Shown here: positions 46,233 to 54,740 of the stretch, one piece after another | Position numbering within the stretch: position 1 is the first letter of the stretch | Layout: every line of letters begins with the position of its first letter | Source of the DNA: M55B127 sp034521955 | GTDB lineage: Bacteria > Bacillota > Halanaerobiia > Halanaerobiales > M55B127 | NCBI GenBank assembly: GCA_034521955.1 | Contig: JAXHLT010000006.1 | Location: 62,001-126,000 of the forward strand | Length of the DNA: 64,000 nt | Reading direction: 5' to 3' | Translations under genes and position numbers: made by a program | The notes under the pieces: model-generated | Seen by the model: the letters and a program-made list of their open reading frames with translations, nothing else | What the model was told of the DNA's origin: nothing | The model's database searches: none

Positions 46233-47243
46233 TTGAATATATGGTTAGAGTTTTTGATAATGGCTGTCCTAATTATTGTATCAGGAACTTATTTATCTAG
46301 ATTTGGAGATGTAATAGCTGATAAAACTGGTCTAGGTCAGGCAATTATTGGTGTTGCTTTAATTGCAATGGCAACCTCACTACCTGAAGTAGTTACAAGT
46401 TCAACTTCGGGATTTTTAAATGCCCCCAATTTAGCTGTGGGGAATGCATTTGGAAGTAATACATTTAACTTGTTGATCTTAGGTATTGTGGATGTAATGC
46501 ATGATAATAAATTACCGCTTTCCTTTAGTTTAAACTATTCTCATGTTATGACAGGTGCCTGGGGTATTTTGCTTTCCGCAATTGTTGTAATTTCAATAAT
46601 TATTGCTAATTTTACCAACTATAGTTTAGGTATATTTGGTGTTGGATTAGATAGTATAATAATTCTTTTAACTTACTTTCTAGCGATGTTTTTGATAGTT
46701 AGATTTGAAAGAAAAAATCCTTTAGATGAAAGTAAAAGAGAAGAAGTGCCTTTTTTAAAAACTTCTTTACAAAAGGCAAGCCTAGGTTTTGCAGTCTGTG
46801 CAGCAGTAATTGTTTATGCTGGAGTAAGGTTAGCAGTTACTGGTGATCAAATTGCAACTATGACCGGGATTGATCAGACTTTTATAGGTAGTATATTAAT
46901 AGCTGCAGCAACTTCACTACCAGAACTTGTGACAGCAATAGCAGCTGTTAAAATTAAAGCATATGATATGGCTGCAGGAAATGTGTTAGGTAGTAATATT
47001 TTTAATATGAGTATTGTCTTTTTTGCAGATATATTTTACAGAGAAGGATATTTACTGTCTTCTGTAAGGATGCTTCATTTAATTACTGCTTCAATCGGTA
47101 TTATAATGTCTTCAATATTTATAGTTGGACTGTTTTATAAATCAAAGAGAAAAATATTTGGAATTGGTTGGGATTCACTAGCGGTTTTTGCTGTGTATAT
47201 ACTAGGATTTTATCTACTATATCAATTAGGAGTCGCCATTTAA
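46233..47243 (+). CDS. CaCA-family Na+/Ca2+ antiporter (YrbG-like)
   Basis: 336 residues, about ten transmembrane helices in two inverted halves. Each half carries the alpha repeat: MATSLPEVVTSS ... VGNAFGSNTFN and AATSLPELVTAI ... AGNVLGSNIFN, whose Glu/Ser/Asn residues bind the cations. It would export Ca2+ using the Na+ gradient, which suits a sodium-based energy economy. Starts at TTG 46233 behind GAAAGGGG. Confidence 0.9.
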   Translation: MNIWLEFLIMAVLIIVSGTYLSRFGDVIADKTGLGQAIIGVALIAMATSLPEVVTSSTSGFLNAPNLAVGNAFGSNTFNLLILGIVDVMHDNKLPLSFSLNYSHVMTGAWGILLSAIVVISIIIANFTNYSLGIFGVGLDSIIILLTYFLAMFLIVRFERKNPLDESKREEVPFLKTSLQKASLGFAVCAAVIVYAGVRLAVTGDQIATMTGIDQTFIGSILIAAATSLPELVTAIAAVKIKAYDMAAGNVLGSNIFNMSIVFFADIFYREGYLLSSVRMLHLITASIGIIMSSIFIVGLFYKSKRKIFGIGWDSLAVFAVYILGFYLLYQLGVAI

Positions 47244-47264
47244 AAAAAGAGAGGTGTAAAAGAT

Positions 47265-48527
47265 TTGTTAAACATAAGTGAATTAGAAAAAAAGACGATT
47301 ACAGAACTACATAATTTAGCTAAGGAATTAGATATTTCAGGTTATACAACAATGCGAAAAAGAGATCTAATTTTTGCTATTTTAAGAAATGAAACAGAAA
47401 AGGGAGGAAATATTTTCGCAGAAGGAGTTTTAGATGTCATATCTAATGAAGGTTATGGATTTTTAAGACCTTCCAAATATGTACCTTCAAGTGATGATAT
47501 ATATATATCTGCCTCTCAAATTAGAAGATTTGATTTAAGATCTGGTGATGTTGTATCAGGTCAGGTAAGAGAACCAAAAGAAAACGAAAAATACTTTGCA
47601 CTGCTTAGAATTGAAGCTGTTAACTATCAGGACCCTGAAAAGGCAACTGAAAGAGCATACTTTGAAGATTTAACACCTTTGTATCCAGAGGAAAGATTAA
47701 GGTTAGAATATAATAGATCAGACGTTTCAACAAGGTTAATGGACCTTGTTGCTCCAATTGGCAAAGGACAAAGGGGTTTAATTGTATCACCACCTAAAGC
47801 AGGTAAAACTGTACTATTAAAAAAGATTGCTAATAGTATTAGACACAATTATCCTAATGTTAGGATGATGATACTATTAATTGATGAAAGACCGGAAGAA
47901 GTTACTGATATGTCAAGGTCAGTTGATGCTGAAGTTATTAGTTCAACTTTTGATGAAGCACCTGAACAGCATATTCAGGTTGCAAAGTTAGTTTTAAAGA
48001 AAGCTAAAAGACTTGTAGAACAAAAGTATGATGTAGTTATTTTACTTGATAGTATTACCAGATTAGCACGTGCATCAAATATTACTGTACCTCCAAGTGG
48101 AAGGACACTTTCTGGTGGATTAGATCCATCTGCAATGCACTTTCCAAAAAGTTTTTTTGGTGCAGCCCGTAATGTAGAAGAGGGTGGTAGTTTAAGTATT
48201 TTAGCTACATCTTTAGTTGAAACGGGAAGTAGAATGGATGATGTAATTTATGAAGAGTTTAAAGGAACGGGTAACATGGAACTACATTTAAGCAGAGAAC
48301 TGGCAGAAAGAAGAATATTCCCGGCAATTGATATTCAAAAATCAGGAACTAGAAAAGAAGAACTAATCTTAGATGATGAAGAATTAGATGTAATGTGGGG
48401 TCTTAGAAAACAGATTGCACAGTCACGTCCATATGACATCATGGATACCTTTATCAAACAGATTAAAAACACAAAAGATAATAAAGAGCTTTTAGGAGCT
48501 TTAAAACAGATCATAAAAAAGAAATAA
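47265..48527 (+). CDS. rho: transcription termination factor Rho
   Basis: 420 residues: N-terminal SAP-like helices (ELEKKTITELHNLAKEL), a cold-shock-like RNA-binding domain (GYGFLRPSKYVPSSDDIYIS), then the RecA-type ATPase with Walker A PPKAGKTVLLKK near residue 180, VILLDSITRLARA and the Q-loop/R-loop region. Starts at TTG with GAGAGGTG upstream. It precedes rpmE, as in Bacillus. Confidence 0.97.
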   Translation: MLNISELEKKTITELHNLAKELDISGYTTMRKRDLIFAILRNETEKGGNIFAEGVLDVISNEGYGFLRPSKYVPSSDDIYISASQIRRFDLRSGDVVSGQVREPKENEKYFALLRIEAVNYQDPEKATERAYFEDLTPLYPEERLRLEYNRSDVSTRLMDLVAPIGKGQRGLIVSPPKAGKTVLLKKIANSIRHNYPNVRMMILLIDERPEEVTDMSRSVDAEVISSTFDEAPEQHIQVAKLVLKKAKRLVEQKYDVVILLDSITRLARASNITVPPSGRTLSGGLDPSAMHFPKSFFGAARNVEEGGSLSILATSLVETGSRMDDVIYEEFKGTGNMELHLSRELAERRIFPAIDIQKSGTRKEELILDDEELDVMWGLRKQIAQSRPYDIMDTFIKQIKNTKDNKELLGALKQIIKKK

Positions 48528-48531
48528 TTTC

Positions 48532-48560
48532 TTGATATATGAACTACTTTTATATATAAT
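48532..48560 (+). promoter_or_regulatory. promoter P1 of rpmE-tdk
   Basis: TTGATA (48532-48537), 17-base spacer, TATAAT (48555-48560), directly after the rho stop. Confidence 0.75.
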
Positions 48561-48581
48561 ATAGGTTGGCTGCTTTGAAAG

Positions 48582-48610
48582 TTGCATACTAAAATTTACT
48601 ATGTTATAAT
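48582..48610 (+). promoter_or_regulatory. promoter P2 of rpmE-tdk
   Basis: TTGCAT (48582-48587), 17-base spacer, TATAAT (48605-48610) preceded by TGT, i.e. an extended -10. It is 50 bases downstream of P1, leaving a leader of about 80 bases. Confidence 0.75.
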
Positions 48611-48697
48611 TATTCTAGCTGTCAAAAGGCAATTTAAATTTAATAATTTATAATATAAAAAAGTTTAAGTAAGACTGTTTAGAAAGAGGTGATATAT

Positions 48698-48919
48698 ATG
48701 CAGAAAGAGTTACATCCTGAATTTAAGGAAACTACTATTACATGTGCTTGTGGTGAAGAATATGTTACTAAATCCACTGGTGAAAGTATGCGTGTTGAGG
48801 TATGTTCTAGTTGCCATCCTTTCTATACTGGTAAAAAGCGTAGAGCTGCTAAAGGTGGTAGAGTTGAAAGATTCAATAAAAAGTATGGACTATCTGATGA
48901 AGAAACTGAAGAAGAATAG
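48698..48919 (+). CDS. rpmE: 50S ribosomal protein L31, zinc-binding form
   Basis: 73 residues with four candidate zinc cysteines in TCACGEEY and CSSCHPFYTG, so this is the C+ form that also stores zinc. The usual KRRAAKGGRVERFNKKYG tail is present. ATG 48698 with GAGGTG 7 bases before it is preferred; an in-frame GTG at 48689 is part of that site. Followed by a terminator. Confidence 0.96.
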   Translation: MQKELHPEFKETTITCACGEEYVTKSTGESMRVEVCSSCHPFYTGKKRRAAKGGRVERFNKKYGLSDEETEEE

Positions 48920-48938
48920 TTATTTTTTTAACAATAAT

Positions 48939-48966
48939 GCAGGGCCTCAGCTCTGCTTTTTTTCTT
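48939..48966 (+). terminator. terminator after rpmE
   Basis: GCAGGG (48939-48944) pairs with CTCTGC (48951-48956, one G-T pair) and a T7 tract follows. Since tdk begins about 40 bases later, readthrough from rpmE may be partial. Confidence 0.75.
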
Positions 48967-49006
48967 ATGTAAATTAAAATAAGTAAACTAAGAGGTGTAT
49001 ACTTGC

Positions 49007-49588
49007 ATGTATAAGATTAACAACAGTGGTTGGATAGAGATCATAACTGGTCCTATGTATTCTGGTAAAAGTGAAGAGTTAATCAGAAGGATTAGAAGAG
49101 TAAAAATTGCCAAAAAAAATGTTAAAGTATTTAAACCAATTATTGATAACAGATACAGTAATGATAATGTTGTTTCCCATAGTGGAGATAGTATAGAAGC
49201 AATACCGGTTGACCATCCTGAAGAACTTTATGATAGATTAGATGATGACACTGAAGTTGTAGCAATTGATGAAATTCAGTTTTTTTCTGAAGAAATAGTT
49301 GAAATAATTGAGACTCTAGCAGATGAGGGAATGAGAGTTATAGTTGCGGGACTAGATCGCGACTTTAAGAATGAACCATTTACACCAGTACCTGAGCTAT
49401 TAGCTAGAGCGGAATATATAGAAAAGTTACATGCAATATGTCTTCAGTGTGGAGATCCGGCAACCAGAACACAAAGATTAATTGATGGTGAACCAGCATC
49501 ATATGATGACCCGTTAATTTTAATCGGGGCAACTGAAAACTATGAAGCAAGGTGTAGAAGCTGTCATGAAGTTAAGGATAAACCTTAA
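49007..49588 (+). CDS. tdk: thymidine kinase (type II)
   Basis: 193 residues. Phosphorylates thymidine in the salvage pathway. P-loop GPMYSGKSEELIRR near residue 15, catalytic Glu region AIDEIQFF near 84, and a structural zinc site with CLQCGDP and CRSCHE. ATG 49007 is chosen with AGAGGTG upstream; a GTG at 48995 lies within that site. The rho-rpmE-tdk order is conserved in Firmicutes. Confidence 0.95.
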   Translation: MYKINNSGWIEIITGPMYSGKSEELIRRIRRVKIAKKNVKVFKPIIDNRYSNDNVVSHSGDSIEAIPVDHPEELYDRLDDDTEVVAIDEIQFFSEEIVEIIETLADEGMRVIVAGLDRDFKNEPFTPVPELLARAEYIEKLHAICLQCGDPATRTQRLIDGEPASYDDPLILIGATENYEARCRSCHEVKDKP

Positions 49589-49599
49589 AGGAGAAAAAA

Positions 49600-50484
49600 A
49601 TGAATAATAAAGTAGATTACGGAGGGCAAGCAGTCATTGAAGGTGTAATGATGAAAGGCCTAAACCGTCTTGCTATTGCAGTAAGAAAACCAGACAATTC
49701 AATAGTTGTAAAAAAACAAAAATTAAATCCTTTGACTGAAAGATTTAAATTCTTGGGTTGGCCTCTTATTAGAGGTGTGGTAGCCCTTTTTAGTTCTTTG
49801 ATTTTAGGTATGAAGTCGTTAAGCTTCGCAGCCAATCAAGCTACTGAAGAAGATGAAGAACTTTCTCCTTTAGAGATGGGACTTACTATATTACTATCTC
49901 TGGGGTTAGCAATTTTACTGTTTGTAGCATTACCGGCTGGAATTATAGCATTGATACAAAAGTATATAGACTATAACTTAGTACTTAATTTTTTAGAAGG
50001 ACTAATAAAGGTAACAGCCTTTTTGTTATATATAATTTTTATATCCAGATTAGATGATATTAAACGAGTTTTTATGTACCATGGTGCCGAACACAAAGTT
50101 ATTCATAATTTTGAATCAGGTAAAGAACTATCTATTGAAAATGCAAAAGAATTTACAACTTTACATGCCAGATGTGGTACAAACTTTATGTTTATTGTAA
50201 TAATATTAAGTATCTTATTTTTCTCTTTTTTCGGTAGACCTCCTGTATTACAAAGAATTTTATACCACTTAATGTTACTACCTGTAATAGCAGGAACATC
50301 ATATGAAGTAATTAAATTGGCCGGTGGTGAAGATGTTAATCCGGTAATTAAGGTGCTGTCAACACCAGGACTATGGTTGCAGAAATTAACAACTAGAGAA
50401 CCTGATGAAGACATGTTAGAAGTAGCTATTACAGCACTTAAAGGAGTACTACCAGGAGAAGAAAGCGAGGAAGAAAATGTTTGA
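49600..50484 (+). CDS. DUF1385 membrane protein, YqhQ-like
   Basis: 294 residues with about four to five transmembrane helices. The family hallmark GGQAVIEGVMMKG opens the protein, and FMYHGAEHKVIHNFE and LHARCGTNFMF are further conserved segments with His/Cys that suggest a metal or redox site. Function unknown. It overlaps the prfA start by 8 bases, a linkage seen in many clostridia. AAAGGAG site. Confidence 0.88.
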   Translation: MNNKVDYGGQAVIEGVMMKGLNRLAIAVRKPDNSIVVKKQKLNPLTERFKFLGWPLIRGVVALFSSLILGMKSLSFAANQATEEDEELSPLEMGLTILLSLGLAILLFVALPAGIIALIQKYIDYNLVLNFLEGLIKVTAFLLYIIFISRLDDIKRVFMYHGAEHKVIHNFESGKELSIENAKEFTTLHARCGTNFMFIVIILSILFFSFFGRPPVLQRILYHLMLLPVIAGTSYEVIKLAGGEDVNPVIKVLSTPGLWLQKLTTREPDEDMLEVAITALKGVLPGEESEEENV

Positions 50485-51548
50485 TTTAGAAGAAAAACTT
50501 GAAGAAAAATTTGAACAGTATCAAAAATTAAATACAAAAATAAGTGATCCTAAAGTAATGAATGATTCAAATAAATATCAAAAGTTACTGAAAAAACATG
50601 CAAAACTAAAAAAACTTATCGGATATTATAAAGAATATAAAAAGATCAAAGAGGGAATAAGTGAAGCTGAACAGCTAATGAAAGAAGATGATTCAGAGAT
50701 GAAAGAATTAGCTGAAATGGAACTGGCTGAACTTAGACCCCGACTAGAAGAACTTGAAGAAGAACTTCCTGTTATGCTTTTACCTGAAAATCCAGATGAT
50801 GAGAAAAACGTTATTATAGAAATTAGAGCCGGAGCCGGTGGGGATGAAGCCGGTCTTTTTGCAGCTGATTTATTTAGAATGTATACAAGATATTCTGAAA
50901 ATAGTAACTGGAAATGGGAAGTAATGAATGCTAATGAATCCGGTGTAGGAGGATTTAAAGAGGTAATTTTCTCTGTAGAAGGTGATGATGTATATAGAAA
51001 CTTAAAGTATGAAAGTGGTGTACACCGTGTGCAGAGAGTACCTTCCACAGAATCCAGTGGTAGAATTCATACTTCAACTGCTACAGTTGCAGTTTTACCT
51101 GAAGCTGAAGAAGTGGATATTGATATTGATCCTAATGATCTTAGAATTGATTATTTCCGTTCCAGTGGTCCAGGAGGACAGAGTGTAAATACAACTGACT
51201 CAGCTGTTAGAATTACACATGAGCCAACAGATTTGACTGTATCCTGTCAGGATGAAAAATCACAGCATAAAAATAAAGCAAAAGCAATGCGAGTTCTAAG
51301 AGCAAGATTGAAAGAAAAAATGGAAAAAGAAAAACAAGAAGAAAGAGCAGAAGCAAGAAAAAGTCAGATTGGTACAGGTCAAAGAAGTGAAAAAATAAGA
51401 ACATATAACTTTCCACAAGGGAAGAGTTAGTGACCATAGAATTAATTTAACCGTTCATAAATTAGAACAGATACTTGATGGGGAACTTGATGTAGTTGTC
51501 GAACCATTAATTGAAGAGGATACATTAAAGAAACTCGAGAAGGTGTAG
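50477..51548 (+). pseudogene. prfA: peptide chain release factor 1, frameshifted
   Basis: RF1 reads UAA and UAG stop codons. GGQ catalytic motif in SSGPGGQSVNTTDSAVRITH near residue 232; the N-terminal coiled part and the codon-recognition domain are typical. The frame breaks at GGG 51419-51421: it reads QGKS then TAG at 317 residues. Dropping one G gives QGRVSDHRINLTVHKLEQ and runs to 51548, the normal length of about 356. Since prfA is essential, the break is almost certainly an error in the sequence. prmC, which methylates this GGQ, follows. Confidence 0.92.
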
Positions 51549-51553
51549 AAAAG

Positions 51554-52411
51554 TTGAATATTAAAGAAGTTTTAGCTAACACAGAAGATTTTTTTAAAAA
51601 AAATAATATAGATAATCCCAGATTGGATGCTGAAGTATTACTCGCAGAACTTCTTGATATGGAAAGAATAAAACTATACGTAAACTTTGATTATCCTCTA
51701 AAAGAAGATGAAATTGCAAAGTATAGAGAAATGATAAAATTAAGAGCTAAAAGAATTCCAGTAGCATATATAACAGGTCACAAAGAATTTATGTCCTTAG
51801 ACTTTTATGTAAATCAAAATGTTTTGCTTCCCAGGCCCGAAACAGAGATATTAGTAGAATATTTAATAGACTATTTTAATGAAAAAGATATGGGGAAAAT
51901 AAATATTGTAGAAGTGGGTACTGGTAGTGGAGCAATTATTGTAAGTTTGGGACACTACTTAAAGAACGCTAGGATATTAGGTGTTGAAATAGATAAAAAG
52001 GCTATCGAGGTAACTAAAAAAAACATTGATAGATATAGTTTGAATGATAGGCTTAAAGTAACAAAGGGAGATTTATTAGAACCCTTAATAAAAAGGGAAA
52101 TTAAAAATCTTAACCTAGTTGTTTCTAATCCACCCTATATTAGTGAAAAAGAGATGGAGACACTACCACCTGAAGTAAAACAAGAGCCTAAAAAAGCTTT
52201 ATATGGTGGTAAAGACGGACTTAAATTTTATAAAGAGTTAATACCACAGGCTAACGAAGTCTTAACAGAAAATGGTATGATTGCTCTTGAAATTGGGTAT
52301 ACTCAGGCTGAAGAAGTTGAAAAAATACTAAGAGATAATGATTTCATAAATGTAGATGTTAGAAAAGATTATGCTGATAAGGACCGCTTTGTATTAGCTT
52401 ATAAGGGGTAG
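51554..52411 (+). CDS. prmC: release factor glutamine methyltransferase
   Basis: 285 residues. SAM-dependent N5-methylation of the GGQ glutamine in RF1/RF2. An N-terminal helical substrate domain precedes a Rossmann fold with VEVGTGSGAIIVSLG near residue 118 and the catalytic VSNPPYIS near 193. TTG start behind GAAGGTG. It sits directly after its substrate gene prfA, the classic pairing. Confidence 0.95.
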   Translation: MNIKEVLANTEDFFKKNNIDNPRLDAEVLLAELLDMERIKLYVNFDYPLKEDEIAKYREMIKLRAKRIPVAYITGHKEFMSLDFYVNQNVLLPRPETEILVEYLIDYFNEKDMGKINIVEVGTGSGAIIVSLGHYLKNARILGVEIDKKAIEVTKKNIDRYSLNDRLKVTKGDLLEPLIKREIKNLNLVVSNPPYISEKEMETLPPEVKQEPKKALYGGKDGLKFYKELIPQANEVLTENGMIALEIGYTQAEEVEKILRDNDFINVDVRKDYADKDRFVLAYKG

Positions 52412-52415
52412 AAAA

Positions 52416-53480
52416 ATGTATAATACTGAAGTTTTAAAAATTGAGGATAACTTAATAAAGGATAATAGGATATCCGATATAAAAGATACTGTTGTAATTA
52501 AAAAAGCAGCTGATCTTATCAAAAAAGGTGAAGTAGTTGCTTTTCCAACTGAAACAGTCTATGGATTAGGAGCTAATGCCTTAAATTCTAGTGCAGTTAA
52601 GAAAATATTTAAGGCTAAAGGCAGACCTTCTGACAATCCCCTTATTGCTCATATTTCGAATAAAAAACAACTTGCTAGTTTAATTAATACAGATATATCA
52701 GAGGTTGTTGAAAGTTTGATAAGTGAGTTTTGGCCCGGTCCTTTAACAATAATTTTTAATAAAAGTAAGATAGTTCCTGATATAACTACAGCATCACTAA
52801 ATACAGTTGCTGTTAGAATGCCTTCACATCCAGTAGCATTGGCTTTAATTGAAGAAGTTCAATCACCTCTTGCTGCTCCTAGTGCTAATTCATCCGGTTT
52901 ACCGTCTCCAACAAAAGCAGAACATGTATATAATGATTTAGAAGGAAAGATCCCCCTTATTGTTGATGGGGGAATTTGTAATATAGGGGTAGAATCTACA
53001 GTAATTGAAATAATAGACAATCAAGTTAATATTTTAAGACCGGGTGGAATTACTAAAGAGATGATAATAAATAGAGTTGGCACGGCCTTCAAGGTGATTT
53101 CAGAGCATAATAAAAAAGTGGACAATCCTAAGTCACCTGGAATGAAGTACAAACATTATTCACCACAAACTCCGTTATGGATTGTTAAAAAAGATAGTAT
53201 TAACAATATTTTTTCAGACAATAAGTTACCAAATCATAAGACATTATTTATTCTTACAAAAGAAACTGTTGACAATGTTAATTTAAAAGAAGTTGATGCT
53301 GACATAGAAAATATGGGTTCAATCAATGATTTAAATTATATAGCTAAACACTTGTTTAATCTATTAAGAGATGCTGATAAAAAAGGTTATGACTTAATTT
53401 TGATTGAAGAAGTACCCGATAAGGATATTGGTGAAGCAATTATGAATAGATTAAAAAAAGCAGCTTTTAAAATAATTTAA
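52416..53480 (+). CDS. ywlC: threonylcarbamoyl-AMP synthase (Sua5/YwlC)
   Basis: 354 residues: the YrdC-like catalytic domain with KKGEVVAFPTETVYGLGANA near residue 38, KAKGRPSDNPLIAHI and LAAPSANSSGLPSPT, plus the C-terminal Sua5 domain after a SPGMKYKHYSP linker. It makes the intermediate for t6A at position 37 of ANN-decoding tRNAs. The first 25 residues before the domain are charged and not conserved as far as I can tell. Synteny with prmC and ywlE matches Bacillus. Confidence 0.93.
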   Translation: MYNTEVLKIEDNLIKDNRISDIKDTVVIKKAADLIKKGEVVAFPTETVYGLGANALNSSAVKKIFKAKGRPSDNPLIAHISNKKQLASLINTDISEVVESLISEFWPGPLTIIFNKSKIVPDITTASLNTVAVRMPSHPVALALIEEVQSPLAAPSANSSGLPSPTKAEHVYNDLEGKIPLIVDGGICNIGVESTVIEIIDNQVNILRPGGITKEMIINRVGTAFKVISEHNKKVDNPKSPGMKYKHYSPQTPLWIVKKDSINNIFSDNKLPNHKTLFILTKETVDNVNLKEVDADIENMGSINDLNYIAKHLFNLLRDADKKGYDLILIEEVPDKDIGEAIMNRLKKAAFKII

Positions 53481-53494
53481 AAAGGAGAGTTGAT

Positions 53495-53944
53495 ATGAGA
53501 ATCTTATTTGTCTGTACTGGAAACACATGTAGGAGTCCGATGGCTGAGTATTTTGCAAAAAAGTATCTTAAGGATAATAATCTTAAGGATTGTGAAGTTA
53601 GTTCTGCAGGAATTAATGCTGCAACAGGGCAGAGTGCGTCTGAAGAGGCAGTTAAAGTCATGCAAGAAAAAGAAATTGATATCACTGATCATCGAAGTAA
53701 GATGCTTATGAAAGAAGATCTTAAAGAAAATGATAAGGTATTTACGATGACAAACAGTCAAAAAGAAGTAATAGAGGATATGTATGATTTTGATGAAGTA
53801 TATACTTTAAAACACTTTGTTAAAAGTTGTGAAGACTGTGATATATTAGATCCATTTGGGTTTGATGCTAGAAAGTATCGTGAGACTAGAGATGAAATTG
53901 AATTTGCTGTTAATAAACTATTTGATAGATTTCTTGAGTGTTAA
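53495..53944 (+). CDS. ywlE: low-molecular-weight phosphatase, YwlE-type protein arginine phosphatase
   Basis: 149 residues. The P-loop VCTGNTCRSPMAE has catalytic Cys and Arg; Thr in the CTGNTCR loop is the residue that gives YwlE its phospho-arginine preference, whereas tyrosine phosphatases have Ile/Leu there. The acid Asp is in DILDPFG. Position after ywlC matches Bacillus. A McsB kinase partner is not in the window. AAAGGAG site. Confidence 0.9.
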   Translation: MRILFVCTGNTCRSPMAEYFAKKYLKDNNLKDCEVSSAGINAATGQSASEEAVKVMQEKEIDITDHRSKMLMKEDLKENDKVFTMTNSQKEVIEDMYDFDEVYTLKHFVKSCEDCDILDPFGFDARKYRETRDEIEFAVNKLFDRFLEC

Positions 53945-54087
53945 AAAGGCAGGAAAAAGGTCGCCTATCTAGAATATTAAAAAGTAAGGTAAAATGAATT
54001 TATATTGCAAATTAGTATTTGATAATTGTTATTTATAACTATTTTTTAAAAAATTAGTTGAATAAACGAAAGGGGAATTTTATTTAA

Positions 54088-54717
54088 ATGAGTGAAACTA
54101 TTCTTATAGAACATCCTTTGATCCAACACAAACTGACTTTGATGAGAGATAAAAATACTGGACCGAAAGAGTTTAGAGAATTAGTTGATGAAGTTTCCAT
54201 GTTAATGGTTTATGAAGTGACAAGGGATCTCCCATTAGAAGATGTTGAAATAGAGACACCGATCTGTAAAACCAAATCTAAAATGATTGAGGGTAAGAAA
54301 TTAGGTATTGTTCCTATCTTAAGAGCAGGTTTAGGTATGTTAAACGGAGTTTTAGAGTTGGTTCCTACTGCAAAGGTCGGACATGTTGGACTATATAGAG
54401 ATCCTGATACTTTAGAACCTGTTGAATATTACTGTAAATTACCAACAGATGTAACTGAAAGAGATCTATTAGTTGTAGATCCCATGTTAGCAACCGGAGG
54501 CTCAGCATCAGCAGCGATTAGATTTGTAAAAGAAAGAAATCCAAGAAACATTAAATTAGTTATTTTAGTAGCAGCACCTGAAGGAATCGAAAGAGTACAA
54601 AAAGAGCACCCCGATGTTGACATTTATACAGCTGCTATAGATGAAAAGTTAAATGATCATGGATATATAGTTCCTGGTTTAGGAGATGCAGGGGATAGGC
54701 TTTACGGAACAAAATGA
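54088..54717 (+). CDS. upp: uracil phosphoribosyltransferase
   Basis: 209 residues, standard length. Makes UMP from uracil and PRPP. The PRPP loop VVDPMLATGGSASAAI is near residue 131, and the C-terminal uracil site YIVPGLGDAGDR is intact. The usual rpiB and glyA genes between ywlE and upp are absent. The 143-base gap before it (53945-54087) has no clear promoter or terminator. GAAAGGGG site. Confidence 0.96.
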   Translation: MSETILIEHPLIQHKLTLMRDKNTGPKEFRELVDEVSMLMVYEVTRDLPLEDVEIETPICKTKSKMIEGKKLGIVPILRAGLGMLNGVLELVPTAKVGHVGLYRDPDTLEPVEYYCKLPTDVTERDLLVVDPMLATGGSASAAIRFVKERNPRNIKLVILVAAPEGIERVQKEHPDVDIYTAAIDEKLNDHGYIVPGLGDAGDRLYGTK

Positions 54718-54740
54718 TAGACAGATAAGAAGGGATTAAA

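Noticed and set aside
48744..48977. 77-codon ORF inside rpmE
   Set aside because: Out-of-frame shadow of the L31 gene, running into its terminator.
50626..51048. 140-codon minus-strand ORF opposite prfA
   Set aside because: Serine-rich antisense shadow caused by Glu-rich coding on the + strand.
53945..54087. Possible terminator or promoter before upp
   Set aside because: Only a 4-bp AGGC/GCCT pairing and scattered AT-rich hexamers without correct spacing.
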